Under the pieces are notes generated by a model. That model saw only the letters and a list, made by a program, of their open reading frames with translations, searched no databases and was not told the DNA's origin. Made by a program: the position numbers and the translations under genes. This document shows, piece after piece, positions 10,999 through 23,249 of a stretch of 64,000 nt of DNA. The stretch's first letter is position 1, and each line of letters opens with the position of its first letter. This DNA comes from Cymodocea nodosa (lineage: Eukaryota; Streptophyta; Magnoliopsida; Alismatales; Cymodoceaceae), in contig CM072345.1 of the NCBI GenBank assembly GCA_036874045.1, positions 5,109,501 to 5,173,500 of the forward strand, in the 5' to 3' direction.

Positions 10999-11371
10999 TG
11001 TGATGCGTGTGTCTTCCATCAAGTATAAGTATGTGTCATTGAATATGATTTTATTTCTTTGATAATTTGTACAAGGGAAAACTTGTCTTTTGGGTATCAC
11101 CAACCATTGCCCCTATATATGTAAGGGGTCATCCACGTCCAAGGGATGCCATGCCAAACCATCCCTTGATTTTGTTCTCCCCCTTCTTTGTACCAGCAAC
11201 CATATAGCAAGGAATCATGTTAGATTGATCACCTGTGGACGTACCCATGTTGGGGAACCACGTAAATTTGTTGTTCTTCAAATTCTCCACTCGCAATACT
11301 CTCTTCCATGCAGATCTCTTCTCCACGCCACCCCTAGATGCTCCACGTTTGTTTGATCTTTCCGCACAACA
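10999..11371 (+). repeat. Element E 3' LTR
   Basis: A 373-bp LTR with TG...CA ends (TGTGATGCG ... CGCACAACA). Its first ~250 bp match 45274-45528 and its last ~120 bp match the reverse complement of 2375-2494. It probably carries the element promoter and poly(A) site. Confidence 0.88.
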
Positions 11372-12075
11372 AATACAATTTAGATATTAATTCTAATTTG
11401 TACTTTAATTGCAAGTGCACAATGTCTATTGTATCAGTGTGCAAGTACAGGTCGATCCCATAGGGAATTGCTTAAGAGTTTAGAACTGTCCATTTGTTAA
11501 CAATCAAATTTATATATTCAATAAGCTCTCCGTTGAATTACAATTAACTCAACGGACAAAGTTCGTTGAGTTATAGCTAACTCAACGGACTAACTTCGTG
11601 GACTTAAGCTAACTTCACGAGCCTGTTTTTTCTTTTTAATATTGCTATTTACAGAGGAATTCAGCCAACCATTAGGTGGTTCCACATATTGTAAATAACA
11701 TCAATTAAGCTATTTATTGTTAGTAAATATTGGATTTATCATTAAGCAATACTAACATTCAAATAATTCAAACAGTAACCATTAAAATCTTTGAGTCTTT
11801 TGAACGAACCAATTTCAGTAAATTGTAAAACTAAAAATAACATAAAACAATCACAAACTGACAAAGATAACATTAATCACGATACAACACAAACAATACA
11901 ATACTCAAATACAAAATACAAACATAGATAAATTGTTTTTGGTATTTTTGTTTTAATATGAACATGGAAATGGGCGAAAGGTGAAATGTAAAATAATCTC
12001 AATCGATAGTAAATACTTCTGTCACTACATACGACGCGATTACACCACTGAAAATTAAACCACTTACAATCCTGT
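11372..12075 (-). repeat. Element B 5' LTR, first half (copy L2)
   Basis: It matches L1 positions ~2635-3345. It stops exactly where SIRE1 begins, after CCTGT (12071-12075). The rest of this LTR, starting again with CCTGT, is found in reverse complement at 45529-46753. It holds dyads at 11531-11554 and 11564-11587. Confidence 0.85.
12071..12075. repeat. Target site duplication CCTGT of SIRE1 (left)
   Basis: CCTGT flanks SIRE1 on the left. A CCTGT also follows SIRE1 at 34695-34699, and its reverse complement ACAGG is at 46749-46753. LTR comparison shows that the last is the true partner. Confidence 0.75.
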
Positions 12076-12614
12076 TGTTGAGTATTTTTGTTTTGATGAT
12101 CTGTGCTGAATGAAAATAATCATATTTGTTCAACTACTATTGCTTGTGAAAAGAAATTAAAATCGTCAATTAATACAGAAAAAACTTACTGATATAAATA
12201 CTTGTCTGTATTAGATCTGAAGTTAATAACTAGTCATTTCGTTGCATTAATTTCTCATTTAGCTAAACGTTAAGTTAACGTGTGTTTTTATTGAAAAACA
12301 TGATATATTTTAAAGTTATATCTTCTGTATCATGAATAGTGCATGTTTAGACAACTTGTTAAGTTAAAGTTTTGTTTGTATAGAGGTCACATGAGAACTC
12401 ATTAAGTTAGAGGCTTAAAGGTTAAAATAGATCACGTGATAACTCGTTAAGTTAGTGAGTAAAAGAAGAGACAAACTCATTAAGTTAGTGTTATACACGT
12501 GGAGAAATTATAAGTTACAAATGTTGTATTGTATCACGTGAGGTGTGCATGTTTAACTCGTTAAGTTAACATAACTAAACGCATTGAGTTGCTATATTGA
12601 ACACTAAGGCAACG
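12076..12614 (+). repeat. SIRE1 5' LTR, part 1
   Basis: It starts TGTTGAGTATTTTTG as in the 3' LTR at 32954, and ends at the Athila-A insertion after CAACG (12610-12614). It contains repeated AACTCGTTAAGTTA-type boxes and CACGTG boxes (see findings). Confidence 0.9.
12610..12614. repeat. Target site duplication CAACG of Athila-A (left; right copy 21835-21839)
   Basis: CAACG at 12610-12614 and 21835-21839 flank Athila-A exactly. The uninterrupted SIRE1 3' LTR has one such site near 33489-33493 (AAGGCAACGTG). Confidence 0.93.
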
Positions 12615-14151
12615 TGTTCAAGCTTTAATTTTGCCCATTTTTAATGAATTTTATAAGTAATTTTGCATGATATTATATATCTATGGTGGATAAATGATAT
12701 TAATTATGGGTAATATAAGTATTGAAATATAGTGCAATATAGAAATTTAATTAACATGTGCATCCCCCATTGGATATAATTTTACATGAAACACATTGAT
12801 TTATTTTGCATGTCCTATGTTGGCTAACGTCTCTTGGAGTTCAACTTCCATTAATTGTAGGTAACATATATATGGGAGGAGCTTAATGCAAAAGACCAAA
12901 GAAGATGTAAAGAATCAAAAGTTGGTGGACTAAACTTTAAAGAAGAGGACATGCCAACAACTTATTAGCCCTCCTAGATCTATGGCATCTTATTGGCTTG
13001 GTGATAAAACCAAGGTGCCACATCAAAGAGAGAGAAGACAAAACAACATAAATACAAGGGGAGAGGAATTTCGGTCAACACCTTGGTGCTTCCAACAAGA
13101 GAAAGAAGGAGGAGAAGAAGCTTGGAGGTGAGGCTTGTGCTTCCAAAGAGAGACCATCCATTCATGCTATTCACCATTCCAAGGGCTAAGGAGAAGACGT
13201 CCAAGCTTGGAGATGGATTTGCTGCCAAGTTCCATTGAATTCAAAGCTCTAGAGAAGAAGATAAGAAGCTCCTAAGGTAGTGACAACTCTTAGAGTTTAT
13301 TATTTTCTTGTATAGAAGGAAGAATTGATGAGAAATGGTGGTGAACATCTCAATTATATGTCTTCTTAGCTAGATAGAGTTCAATGAATGTATATGAATG
13401 TTTAATTCTTCTTTTCAACTTCTAATTTGCATCCTCTATTCACGTGTATTGTTGGGGCTGTTGGTGAGGCTTTCACACGAGTGAATGACACTCATCAATG
13501 GTGGCTTGGCGCATTTGAGAAGAAGGTGTGAATTGAAAGAAGAAGAAAATAAGTGTTGATGTTCATTTGAATGAAGAACCTATCACTTATATCTAGTTGT
13601 TAATTTTAATTTCAGTAGTTAATTGATTTTGTTATATCTTATATAGATCACATTTTGTCCTAATCAATCTCCAAAAAGAATTTCTAATGCAAGTAGTATA
13701 GTATAGTTTAGCTAGATTAGCAAATAGCATAGTTGCATGCATTTAGTATAAATTAGAATAGAGTAGTATAGTCTATTGAACCTTGTTGTTTTATTTTTCT
13801 TTCCTTAATATTGATACATTGATATCACTTCTGAAATCATGTGGAACTTGTGTGCATGTTATAATTGAATGAGTTGATAGATTTACAAGTAAAGAAATTG
13901 ATTCACATCACCATTTTTCACAATACATTGCCTTGAAACTACATGATTTGTGAGCTTGTGTTAATTTTGATTATTCTACATTCACATGTCATTAATTTAC
14001 TGAAGTATACCTAAGAGCTTGAAGAACAAGTTGAGTAATAGTTGATTAAGTCATAAACACAATCCTTGTGGAAGAATGACCTGTATTTGCCATGTACACC
14101 AAAAGAACTGTGCACTTGCAGTAAAGCTTGAGCTAAAAATATAGCTCAACA
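12615..14151 (+). repeat. Athila-A 5' LTR
   Basis: 1537 bp, TGTTCAAG...CTCAACA. It is nearly identical to 20301-21834. A TATATATGG stretch near 12866-12875 could be a TATA box, which is inference. Purine-rich short ORFs inside it are shadows. Confidence 0.95.
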
Positions 14152-14157
14152 AGTTTT

Positions 14158-14175
14158 TGGCGCCGTTGCCGGGGA
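14158..14175 (+). promoter_or_regulatory. Athila-A primer binding site
   Basis: TGGCGCCGTTGCCGGGGA, the standard primer site of Athila/Tat-lineage plant Gypsy elements, 6 nt after the LTR end with an AGTTTT spacer. Confidence 0.95.
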
Positions 14176-14279
14176 TTGGCAATTTGGCTTAGTTTATTTT
14201 TACCATATTTGAAGTTCTTAATTGGTTGTTTGACAAATTTTGATAAACATATCTTTCTTGTGCTTAGTTGTGAATTTTA

Positions 14280-17200
14280 TTGCTTAAATTTCTTGCAAGT
14301 ATGTCAAATTTTCATCATGATGATCCTTTTAAGTTTATAAATGATTTTTTATCTGAAAGTGCTTGTTCTTATTTCCATGTAAAAGGTCATGATGAAAGCA
14401 TATGTACCAGCAAGTTATTTAATATAAAAATTCAACTAGTAGAAGAAACAACTCATGTTAGTGATGAATATGATGTCTTGCATGATGCTAGTGAATTTTC
14501 TTACGATTTTGATATGCATAAATCTCATATTGATGAAAGAAATGATGTTTGTGATTGCTCTCATGTTAGTAGTAGTTCTATAGAAGAGTCCATGAGGAAT
14601 ATAGAGAGAATCATAGAGTTAGGAGATAGCTATTATGTTGCCACTAAGCTCCTACAACAAAAAGAAGATGTAATTGTCATAGATGATGAAGAAGACTCTA
14701 ATGTAGATAAAAACGTGAATTTAATCTTAAGATCTGGAAAAACCATAGAAAGAAACATATTAGAACATGAAAGTGAAGAAAAACAAAGTGAAGGAAACGT
14801 AGAAGAAAAGGAAGAAAATATGTTGACAAGAGATGAACATAAGGATGTAGAACTAGAACATGAAGGAGTTGAACTTGAAAAATGTCTAATGGATGAAAAT
14901 AATGAAGAATTAATTGAAGAAAACCCTGTTATAGACTTAGAAATGGATAAAAAGAAAGAAGAAACATCTAAAAATATGAACAACAAACCACCATTTCCTA
15001 GTCGGCTTGACAACAACAAAGAAAATGAGGAAAATGAAGCTATAAGAACCATATTTGAGAAAATCAATGTTAATATGCCTATGTTAGAATTAATTAGAAA
15101 AATTCCAGCATATGGGAGGGTGCTTAAAAACCTTTGTACCAAGCATAGGAAGCCAAGAAAAAAATTAAGTAAGCAAGTTTATTTAACCGAGTTAAGTAGT
15201 TCAATGTTGCTTGATAGTTTAGCTAAAAAATTCAATGATCCTGGTGTTCCTCTAATAACTTGCTTAATAGGGAATGTTTTAATTGAAAAAGCATTATTAG
15301 ATCTTGGTGTAGGAGTTAACGTGATGCCAAAACACTTATATGAACAATTGGGAATCACAGGAATTAAGAAAACTAGAACACTAATTAAACTAGCTGATAG
15401 ATCATATAGGAGTCCCATGGGTATTGTAGAAGATGTCTTAATTCAAATTGAAGATTTTATATACCCAGCCGACTTTATCATTTTAGAAACCAATGCACCA
15501 ACTTGTGAACCAAATGAATCTACATTGATCCTAGGGAGACCATTCTTAGCAACTATTAATGCCCACATTAATTGCAGAAATGGTAAAATGTCAATCTCCT
15601 TTAACAATAAGGTGATATCATTGAACATTTTTAAAAGAGATAGGACTATAAACCATCAAGTAGATGACAACATTAGTGTAAGCATTTCTGAATTATTTGA
15701 AGAAGTTGAAAATAGTAGTAATGAGGAAGAACTTAGTGCTGAAATTTGCTTTCTAGACGTTGAAGATAATCTAGAACACAAGGCATCGTTACAAGAGAAT
15801 AGTGGTGAGCATGAAATGAATAATGACTTGATTTTAGAAGTTAAGGAAAGGAATAAATTAAAAGCACTCCCACAAAATCTGAAATATGCATTTATAGATA
15901 AGCAAAATGAATATCCTATTATAATTGGAGCAAACTTAATCCCAAACCAAGAAGAAAAATTAATGAAGATATTAAGTAAAAACAAGAGAGCTCTTGGTTG
16001 GCAATTGAGTGATATTGTAGGAGTTAGTCCCACTATAGTTCAACATAGAATTATCCTAGAAGATGAGAACTATACCTTTAGAGAACCTCAACGTAGATTA
16101 AATCCCTAAATGAGTGAGGTGGTAAAGAAGGAGATAGTTAAATGGCTTGACAATGGCATTATATACCCTATTAGTGATAGTAGGTGGGTAAGCCCTGTGC
16201 ATGTAGTACCTAAGAAATCGGGCTTTACAGTAGTTGAAAATCAAGATCATGAGTTAGTGCCTACTAGAATAAAAACTAGTTGGAGGGTATGTATTGATTA
16301 TCGTAAATTGAATTCTGCAACTCGTAAAGATCATTTCCCATTGCCATTTGTTGATCAGATGCTAAAAAGGTTAGCTGGACATGAATTTTATTGTTTTCTT
16401 GATGGATACTCTGGGTACAATCAAATACCCATAATCTCTGAGGATCAAGAAAAGACTACTTTTACTTGTCCAAGTGGAACCTATGCTTTTAGGCGTATGC
16501 CTTTCGGTTTATGTAATGCGCCTGCAACATTTCAAAGATGCATGGCAGGAATTTTTTATGATATGAATGAAAAATTTTTAGAAATTTTCATAGATGACTT
16601 TTCTGTTTTTGGCAAAAATTTTGATATTTGTTTACATCATTTAGATATGGTTTTGCAAAGATGTGTTGAAAAGAATTTTATTTTAAATTGGGAAAAGTGC
16701 CATTTCATGGTGAATGAAGGCATAGTTCTTAGGCATGTGATATCTAATAGAGGGATTGAGGTGGATAAGGCAAAAATTGACGTTATATCTCATTTGCAGC
16801 CACCTAAATTTGTTAAGGAGGTTAGAAGCTTTTTAGGACATGCTGGTTTTTATCGTAGATTTATTCATGATTTTAGCAAGATAGCAAGACCTATAACTAA
16901 TTTACTTGCAAAAGATTTTGAGTTTGTTTTTGATGAACATTGTCTTGCTGCCTTTAATCAACTTAAGCATGCATTAATATCTCCTCCTATAATTCATGCC
17001 CCAATATGGGATTATCCTTTTGAAATTATGTGTGATGCCTCCAATTATGCAGTAGGTGCAGTACTTGGGCAAATAATTGATAAGAAACATCATGTCATAT
17101 GCTATGCTAGTAAAACTTTGAATGAAGCTCAAGTAAATTATACTACCACAGAAAAAGAATTTCTTGCTGTTTTTTTTGCTCTAGATAAATTTAGACCATA

Positions 17201-18749
17201 TTTAGTTTGCAATCAAGTTATTGTGCATACTGATCATGCAACTATTAAACATTTGATGAGTAAAAAAGATGCAAAACCAAGATTAATTCGTTGGGTTTTA
17301 TTGTTGCAAGAATTCAACATAGAAATTAAAGATAAGGTTGGAAAAGAAAATTTAGTTGCTGATCACCTCTCTAGATTAGAAAATATTCCAGCATGCAATA
17401 ATGTGATTAATGAAAAGTTTCCTGATGGGAGTTTATTTCTAGTTGGTAAGTTACCTTGGTTTGCAGACATTGCTAACTATCTTGCTACAGGGTTAATACC
17501 AACTGATTTATCTAAACCAGATAAGAAAAGATTGAGGTACATGGCTAAACATTATGTTTGGATGGAACCTTATTTGTATAAAATAGGTTTTGATCAAATT
17601 TTAAGAAGATGTCTTCTTGAAGATGAAATTGCTAATGTCTTAAATTTTTGTCATAATCATGCTTGTGGAGGTCATCTTAGCCATAGAAAAACTTCTTTGA
17701 AAATTCTTGAATGTGGATTTTATTGGCCTTCTCTAATTAAAGACTCTAAAGATCATTGTAGACATTGTGATAGATGCCAAAGAATGGGAAAAATTTCCAA
17801 ACGAAATATGATGCCTTTGAATCCTATCATTGAAGTTGAAATTTTTGATGTTTGGGGCATTGATTTCATGGGACCATTTCCCATTTCTTTTGGTTATTCT
17901 TATATTTTGTTGGCTGTTGATTATGTTTCTAAATGGATTGAAGCTATCCCAACTAAGAGAAATGATGCTAAAGTTGTTGTTGATTTTCTTAGATCTAACA
18001 TTTTTGCTAGATTTGGTATTCCAATAGCTATAATTAGTGATAATGGACCTCACTTTTGCAATAGAGTATTTCAAATGGCTTTGAGGAAGTATGGGGTTAC
18101 TCACAAGTTAGTAACACCATATCATCCTCAAACAAGTGGGCAAGTTGAGGTATCCAATAGACAAATCAAGCACATGCTCGAAAAAGTAATCAAACCAAGT
18201 AAGAAGGATTGGGTAGAAAAGCTTAATGATGCACTTTGGGGTTATAGGACTGCCCATAAAACTGTGTTGGGAATGTCACCATTTAGAGTAGTTTATGGGA
18301 AAACATGCCATTTACCTATAGAAATAGAACATAAAGCAGAATGGGCTATTAGAACATTTAACATGTGTGTTAATGATGCAGGAAAAGCAAGGAAATATCA
18401 ACTCAATGAGCTGGAAGAAATAAGAAGAGAGGCTTATGAAAATGCAAAGATTGCAAAAGAACGAGCAAAAGCATTCCATGACAAGAAAATTTTAAGAAAG
18501 GACTTTCATGAGGGACAAGAAGTTTTATTATATAACTCTAGATTACATTTGTTCCCTAGAAAATTTAAGACTAGATGGACAGGACCATTCATCATTAAAC
18601 ATATATATTATCATGGAGCTATAGCTATAGAAAATTGTAAGACAGGATTTAAAACTGTAGTGAATGGTCAAAGACTTAAAGAATATTATCTTGGAAAAAC
18701 CTACAATCATGGAGAGAGTGCTTTATTGTTGGAACCCAATTATAATTAG
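14280..18749 (+). mobile_element. Athila-A polyprotein coding region (zinc knuckle-like, protease, RT, RNase H, integrase)
   Basis: A zinc-knuckle-like motif lies near 14364-14405. It is followed by a long acidic, low-complexity part (to about 15000). An aspartic protease domain follows (LLDLGVGVNVMP near 15294-15329, then LILGRPFLAT near 15520-15555). RT spans about 16110-16900 with [22 protein letters not shown] and the IDDF catalytic box near 16590. RNase H is about 17010-17390 ([25 protein letters not shown]). Integrase has its HHCC domain near 17655-17790, D,D,E core blocks near 17855, 18035 and 18150, and a GPF motif near 18580. Domain order and motifs are those of Athila. It has about one break. 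Confidence 0.93.
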
Positions 18750-20287
18750 TTTTTATATGTATTTAGTTGTAGATGTAGTTTTTCTTTTCTTAATTTTTAG
18801 TAATTTTTCATTATATGTATTATTGTGTTAGTAGTTAACAATAAAATTGATTATTGCAAGTTCACGTCTAAATTTTATATGCATGATTTTCAAACACTTG
18901 AAGGGTGTAGAATGGGTTGAAAGACTTTATCATTATATCATGTGTTTGTTTGACAAATTGATGTTCAACCATAATTAGAGTTAAATACAATTTATCTACA
19001 CCACTTGAAGAGTAGTGCACAACAGGCATGCGCTAACATTTTTTTACTTATTCTTATTGTTGAAACAATCCTTTCTACATTGAGGACAATGCAGGAACTA
19101 AGTGCGGGGGGGAGGAGAAAGTAAAAAAATGTTTTAGGATGCATACTACAGCAATGAAATTGAAAATTTTCCAAATGTAAGTTTCTTTCACAAGCAGGTT
19201 AGTGGTAAGTTTGAAAATTCGTTCTATATGTTGCATGCCACCATGTTTTATGTGTATCCATGATAAGAACTTGCATGTCAATTTTTTTTAGGGAATAGCT
19301 TTGTTAGTTTAATTTTGATTTTGAATTATTGCATCTTAGCCTGACTAGCATGCTACTCAATCTCCATTGTATGCTCTTAAGGTTAAGATCATTAATTCTT
19401 TATTAGTTTTAGCTTTGTTTTCATTTGAACTTAATTTCTTTTTGTGGTATGTTGAATTTTCCTCAGTAATGTTCTTTCCTTATGATGTCTTACACTTAGA
19501 GCTGAGTTTATCTTTAAGGTGAGGATAGGAATATGCATTTGAGATGCCAACCATAGTTTCTTACTTATAACATATACGCATTCTTGCACTAGACTCTTAA
19601 TCATGTGGTATCTAGAGGACTCTTCTTATGACATGAATCTTGAGGAGTGGCTTAGGAAATCTTTCCAATAGGTTGTCCCATGAGAAGGGTAGATATATGA
19701 ATTTGGGAATAAGGTTTGATATCCATTCTCATAAGGTTGCTGGGGACGGAGGCTAAGTAACCTCTTAGTCTTCACGTGTAAACCCTTTATGGGAGGTATC
19801 CTAAGGGTAGTGGTAGGATGTGAGAAAAGAGAGGTTTCAAAAAAAAAAAGAAAAAAAAAAAGAAAAAAAAAGAAAAAGAAGAAGAAGTTGTTCTATAGAA
19901 TGAATAAAGAAAATACTTTTATAGAAAAAAAAAAAAAAACTCAATTGAAAATAAAGGGGCAATGTACTAGAGGATAGAAGCCTAAAGAAACCTTCATGTA
20001 TTCTTGGATTAAGTGAGATGAACCTAGATGCTATTGATTATGGGTCTAAGCACTTTGCACTTAATAGTATCTTAAAAACTTATTTTCCTTAGGTTGTCAT
20101 TAGATGTCTATTCTATATTCCTCACCATTACAGGAACTCAACTTGTGAGTGGAGATTATCTATAAGTATTGTTGCATTACTTGGTAAGAATTTAATTTGC
20201 CTTAATTTTCTTTATTGTGTTTGTTTGTTTAAAAGGGATTCCTTAATCTTTTCTTCTTTAAATTTTGCTAGAGGACTAGCAAAGCTT
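18750..20287 (+). other. Athila-A 3' untranslated region with an internal polypurine-like tract
   Basis: 1.5 kb without a credible ORF. It contains ATTGAGGACAATG followed by a G-rich tract (19100-19112) and an A-rich low-complexity stretch at 19838-19940. A Lys-rich ORF there is a product of base composition. Athila elements often have an env-like ORF here, but I do not recognise one. Confidence 0.75.
19100..19112 (+). promoter_or_regulatory. Second, internal polypurine-like tract of Athila-A
   Basis: AAGTGC followed by seven G. It closely resembles the terminal tract AAGTGT plus seven G at 20288-20300, 1.19 kb downstream. Extra polypurine tracts are known in Athila/Tat elements. Confidence 0.7.
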
Positions 20288-20300
20288 AAGTGTGGGGGGG
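20288..20300 (+). promoter_or_regulatory. Athila-A terminal polypurine tract
   Basis: AAGTGTGGGGGGG directly abuts the 3' LTR start TGTTCAAG at 20301. It primes plus-strand DNA synthesis. Confidence 0.92.
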
Positions 20301-21834
20301 TGTTCAAGCTTTAATTTTGCCCATTTTTAATGAATTTTATAAGTAATTTTGCATGATATTATATATCTATGGTGGATAAATGATATTAATTATGGGTAAT
20401 ATAAGTATTGAAATATAGTGCAATATAGAAATTTAATTAACATGTGCATCCCCCATTGGATATAATTTTACATGAAACACATTGATTTATTTTGCATGTC
20501 CTATGTTGGCTAACGTCTCTTGGAGTTCAACTTCCATTAATTGTAGGTAACATATATATGGGAGGAGCTTAATGCAAAAGACCAAAGAAGATGTAAAGAA
20601 TCAAAAGTTGGTGGACTAAACTTTAAAGAAGAGGACATGCCAACAGCTTATTGGCCCTCCTAGATCTATGGCATCTTATTGGCTTGGTGATAAAACCAAG
20701 GTGCCACATCAAAGAGAGAAGACAAAACAACATAAATACAAGGGGAGAGGAATTTCGGCCAACACCTTGGTGCTTCCAACAAGAGAAAGAAGGAGGAGAA
20801 GAAGCTTGGAGGTGAGGCTTGTGCTTCCAAAGAGAGACCATCCATTCATGCTATTCACCATTCTAAGGGCTAAGGAGAAGACGTCCAAGCTTGGAGATGG
20901 ATTTGCTGTCAAGTTCCATTGAATTCAAAGCTCTAGAGAAGAAGATAAGAAGCTCCTAAGGTAGTGACAACTCTTAGAGTTTATTATTTTCTTGTATAGA
21001 AGGAAGAATTGATGAGAAATGGTGGTGAACATCTCAATTATATGTCTTCTTAGCTAGATAGAGTTCAATGAATGTATATGAATGTTTAATTCTTCTTTTC
21101 AACTTCTAATTTGCATCCTCTATTCACGTGTATTGTTGGGGCTGTTGGTGAGGCTTTCACACGAGTGAATGACACTCATCAATGGTGGCTTGGCGCATTT
21201 GAGAAGAAGGTGTGAATTGAAAGAAGAAGAAAATAAGTGTTGATGTTCATTTGAATGAAGAACCTATCACTTATATCTAGTTGTTAATTTTAATTTCAGT
21301 AGTTAATTGATTTTGTTATATCTTATATAGATCACATTTTGTCCTAATCAATCTCCAAAAAGAATTTCTAATGCAAGTAGTATAGTATAGTTTAGCTAGA
21401 TTAGCAAATAGCATAGTTGCATGCATTTAGTATAAATTAGAATAGAGTAGTATAGTCTATTGAACCTTGTTGTTTTATTTTTCTTTCCTTAATATTGATG
21501 CATTGATATCACTTCTGAAATCACGTGGAACTTGTGTGCATGTTATAATTGAATGAGTTGATAGATTTACAAGTAAAGAAATTGTTCACATCACCATTTT
21601 CCACTACAAATTGCCTTGAAATTGCATGATTTGTGAGCTTGTGTTAACTTTGATTATTCTACATTCACATGTCATTAATTTACTGAAGTATACCTAAGAG
21701 CTTGAAGAACAAGTTGAGTAATAGTTGATTAAGTCATAAACACAATCCTTGTGGAAGAATGACCTGTATTTGCCATGTACACCAAAAGAACTGTGTACTT
21801 GCAGTAAAGCTTGAGCTAAAAATATAGCTCAACA
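20301..21834 (+). repeat. Athila-A 3' LTR
   Basis: 1534 bp, nearly identical to the 5' LTR. It is followed by the right target duplication CAACG (21835-21839) and then by resumed SIRE1 LTR sequence. Confidence 0.95.
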
Positions 21835-21974
21835 CAACGCGTTAGGTTAGCGTTATAAACTTAAGTTGTTATTTTTGCACGTGGTAAAATTCTTATTATA
21901 AAAACATTTGTGTATTACTGAATCGGTGAGTTAAAGTTTTTCGAAGACTTACAGTCGTAACTATCCGAAAGGTA

Positions 21975-22008
21975 ACTTAAGTCATGTTTTCAGGTCTTGA
22001 CATGTGTC
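21975..22008. promoter_or_regulatory. G-box module, SIRE1 5' LTR
   Basis: ACTTAAGT (21975-21982), a 16-bp spacer, and GACATGTGTC (21999-22008), one base off the palindrome found in the 3' LTR. Confidence 0.72.
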
Positions 22009-22227
22009 TCACTAGTTTTATAATATAAAGAGTATTTCGGTGACTTACATCTGTAACTATTCGAAACTTAAACTGTTTTTGGTGAGTTATCGTTTAACCT
22101 TTTGAAAGAAAGGTTAAGCTGGTTCGTTGAGTATGCATAACACCACAGACTTAGTTCGTTGAGTTAGCTACAGTACTTGTCATGTGAAATGGTACATGAG
22201 GAACTTGTTAAGTTAGAAACGTAAAGT

Positions 22228-22235
22228 TATATATA
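22228..22235 (+). promoter_or_regulatory. Putative TATA box of the SIRE1 5' LTR
   Basis: TATATATA, conserved at the same place in the 3' LTR (33914-33921) and in SIRE2 (47566-47573, other strand). It lies between the repeat-rich upstream part and the minisatellite-bearing downstream part. Promoter role is inference. Confidence 0.55.
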
Positions 22236-22506
22236 TACTTATGTTACTCATTTAGTTAACATTAAAGTAACGACTTCTTATTACACTGATGAAAATTTTT
22301 GGACGAGAAAGTTTATTTTGCAGGAAATTTTTCAAAGATTCAAGATTGATGATTAAAGGCAATTCGAAATATAAACGTGGGTTGGAACGTGTGTGTTTCG
22401 ATGAAGGAAAAGGAAAATATGTGGAGAAGTGGAAAACTGGTAGTGGTTAAACGTGAAGGATATGCATGAAATGAAGATACAATATAAAAGGCATAGAGTT
22501 CTCGTT

Positions 22507-22591
22507 GATCAAACCATCCTTGCACACAAAACGAAAAATCTTTTCAAGGATCAAACCATCCCTGCACACCAAAAGAAAAATCTTTTTCAGA
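22507..22591 (+). repeat. 42-bp minisatellite, two units (SIRE1 5' LTR)
   Basis: Units at 22507-22548 and 22549-22591, each opening GATCAAACCATCC. The small ORF across it encodes repeats only. Confidence 0.85.
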
Positions 22592-23051
22592 GATCAAAAA
22601 CACCTTCTCGAGGAAAATCTCTCAAGTGGAAGAAAGTTCAGTGAAGCAAAAAAAGGTATTATATATGTCGCTGAAGATTTGAAGTATCAGAAGAAAGCAA
22701 ATTCGGTGAAGCAGAGAAAGACAAGATATTCGTCACTGAAGAATTGCTGAAGAAGAAAAAGAAGAAGAAGAAAGATCTCAAACAAGGAGAAATGTTTTAA
22801 ATTCCGTAAATTAGTTTTCTCTATTTGTAGTTATGAAATTGTATAGATGAAATATGGTATCGAAATATAATTGCATCTACAATTTCTGAGGAGAATTGAA
22901 TTGTATATTGTAATTGAAACCTTGAATAAAAATGATTTTATGAAAACAATGTCTCGACTTGTTTTTGAGTTTTAAAGTTTCAATTATATTTCAGAAAATA
23001 TTAAAGATACACAATTCACCCCCCTCTTGTGTAGTCATACGATCCTACAAG

Positions 23052-23063
23052 TGGTATCAGAGC
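23052..23063 (+). promoter_or_regulatory. SIRE1 primer binding site
   Basis: TGGTATCAGAGC, complementary to tRNA-iMet, 2 nt after the LTR end at 23049. Confidence 0.95.
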
Positions 23064-23249
23064 TTTGTTAATAATCTTTGATATAAAATCTATACCAACT
23101 TATTTAATATCATTGCTTATTCTACCTTCCTTGTTTTTAAACAGAAATTAATATCTGAGCATACGTTTAACTTTCTTGATTTAAGGCTCAAGTTGTTTTA
23201 AAGCTTTTAGACTGTTTAAAATCAAATAGGATGAAAAATCTAAGGTAAG

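Larger units (their letters stand above)
6213..11371 (+). mobile_element. Element E: Copia/Tork (Tnt1-like) retrotransposon lacking most of its 5' LTR
   Basis: Plus-strand order: a short LTR remnant, primer site, leader with a tandem duplication, gag with zinc knuckle, protease, integrase, reverse transcriptase, RNase H, polypurine tract and a 373-bp 3' LTR. The layout and motifs match the Tork lineage. It lies in element B, with Athila integrase on the left and Athila LTR on the right. The coding region is broken in roughly a dozen places, so it is an old, dead copy. Confidence 0.9.
2495..12075 (-). mobile_element. Element B: Gypsy/Athila retrotransposon (Athila-II), fragmented, near part
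   Basis: On the minus strand I see half of a 5' LTR (11372-12075), an integrase segment (about 5041-6212), a short 3' untranslated part, a polypurine tract and a complete 3' LTR (2527-4567). Most of the internal region is not present and Tork element E sits in it. The other half of the 5' LTR is at 45529-46753, displaced by SIRE1 insertion and an inferred inversion. LTR terminal motifs TGTTT...AAACA support the boundaries. The element is broken. Confidence 0.8.
12615..21834 (+). mobile_element. Athila-A: Gypsy/Athila retrotransposon, nearly whole and young
   Basis: A 9.2-kb element with LTRs 12615-14151 and 20301-21834, a tRNA-Asp type primer site, one long coding region with protease, RT, RNase H and integrase, a long 3' untranslated region, a polypurine tract and a perfect 5-bp target duplication. 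By eye the two 1.5-kb LTRs differ at about 15 places (near 1%), which suggests insertion well under a million years ago at usual plant LTR rates. It looks almost whole, with about one break. Confidence 0.95.
21835..23049 (+). repeat. SIRE1 5' LTR, part 2
   Basis: It resumes the LTR after Athila-A and ends CGATCCTACA. It contains a G-box module (21975-22008), a TATATATA box (22228-22235), a 42-bp minisatellite (22507-22591, two units) and AATAAA (22925-22930). Confidence 0.92.

Noticed and set aside
14633-15142. Ser-rich ORF antisense to the Athila-A coding region
   Set aside because: Shadow of the acidic coding strand.
19789-19977. Lys-rich ORF in the Athila-A 3' untranslated region
   Set aside because: It is produced by A-rich low-complexity DNA and has no motif.
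20668-20922. ORF in the Athila-A LTR, present in both LTRs
   Set aside because: Lies across non-coding LTR sequence, overlaps an equally long ORF on the other strand, and has no family resemblance.
22453-22750. Small ORFs with repeated HTKRKIF peptide (also at 47089-47350 and 55049-55430)
   Set aside because: They only translate the 42-bp minisatellite in SIRE LTRs; unit number varies between copies.
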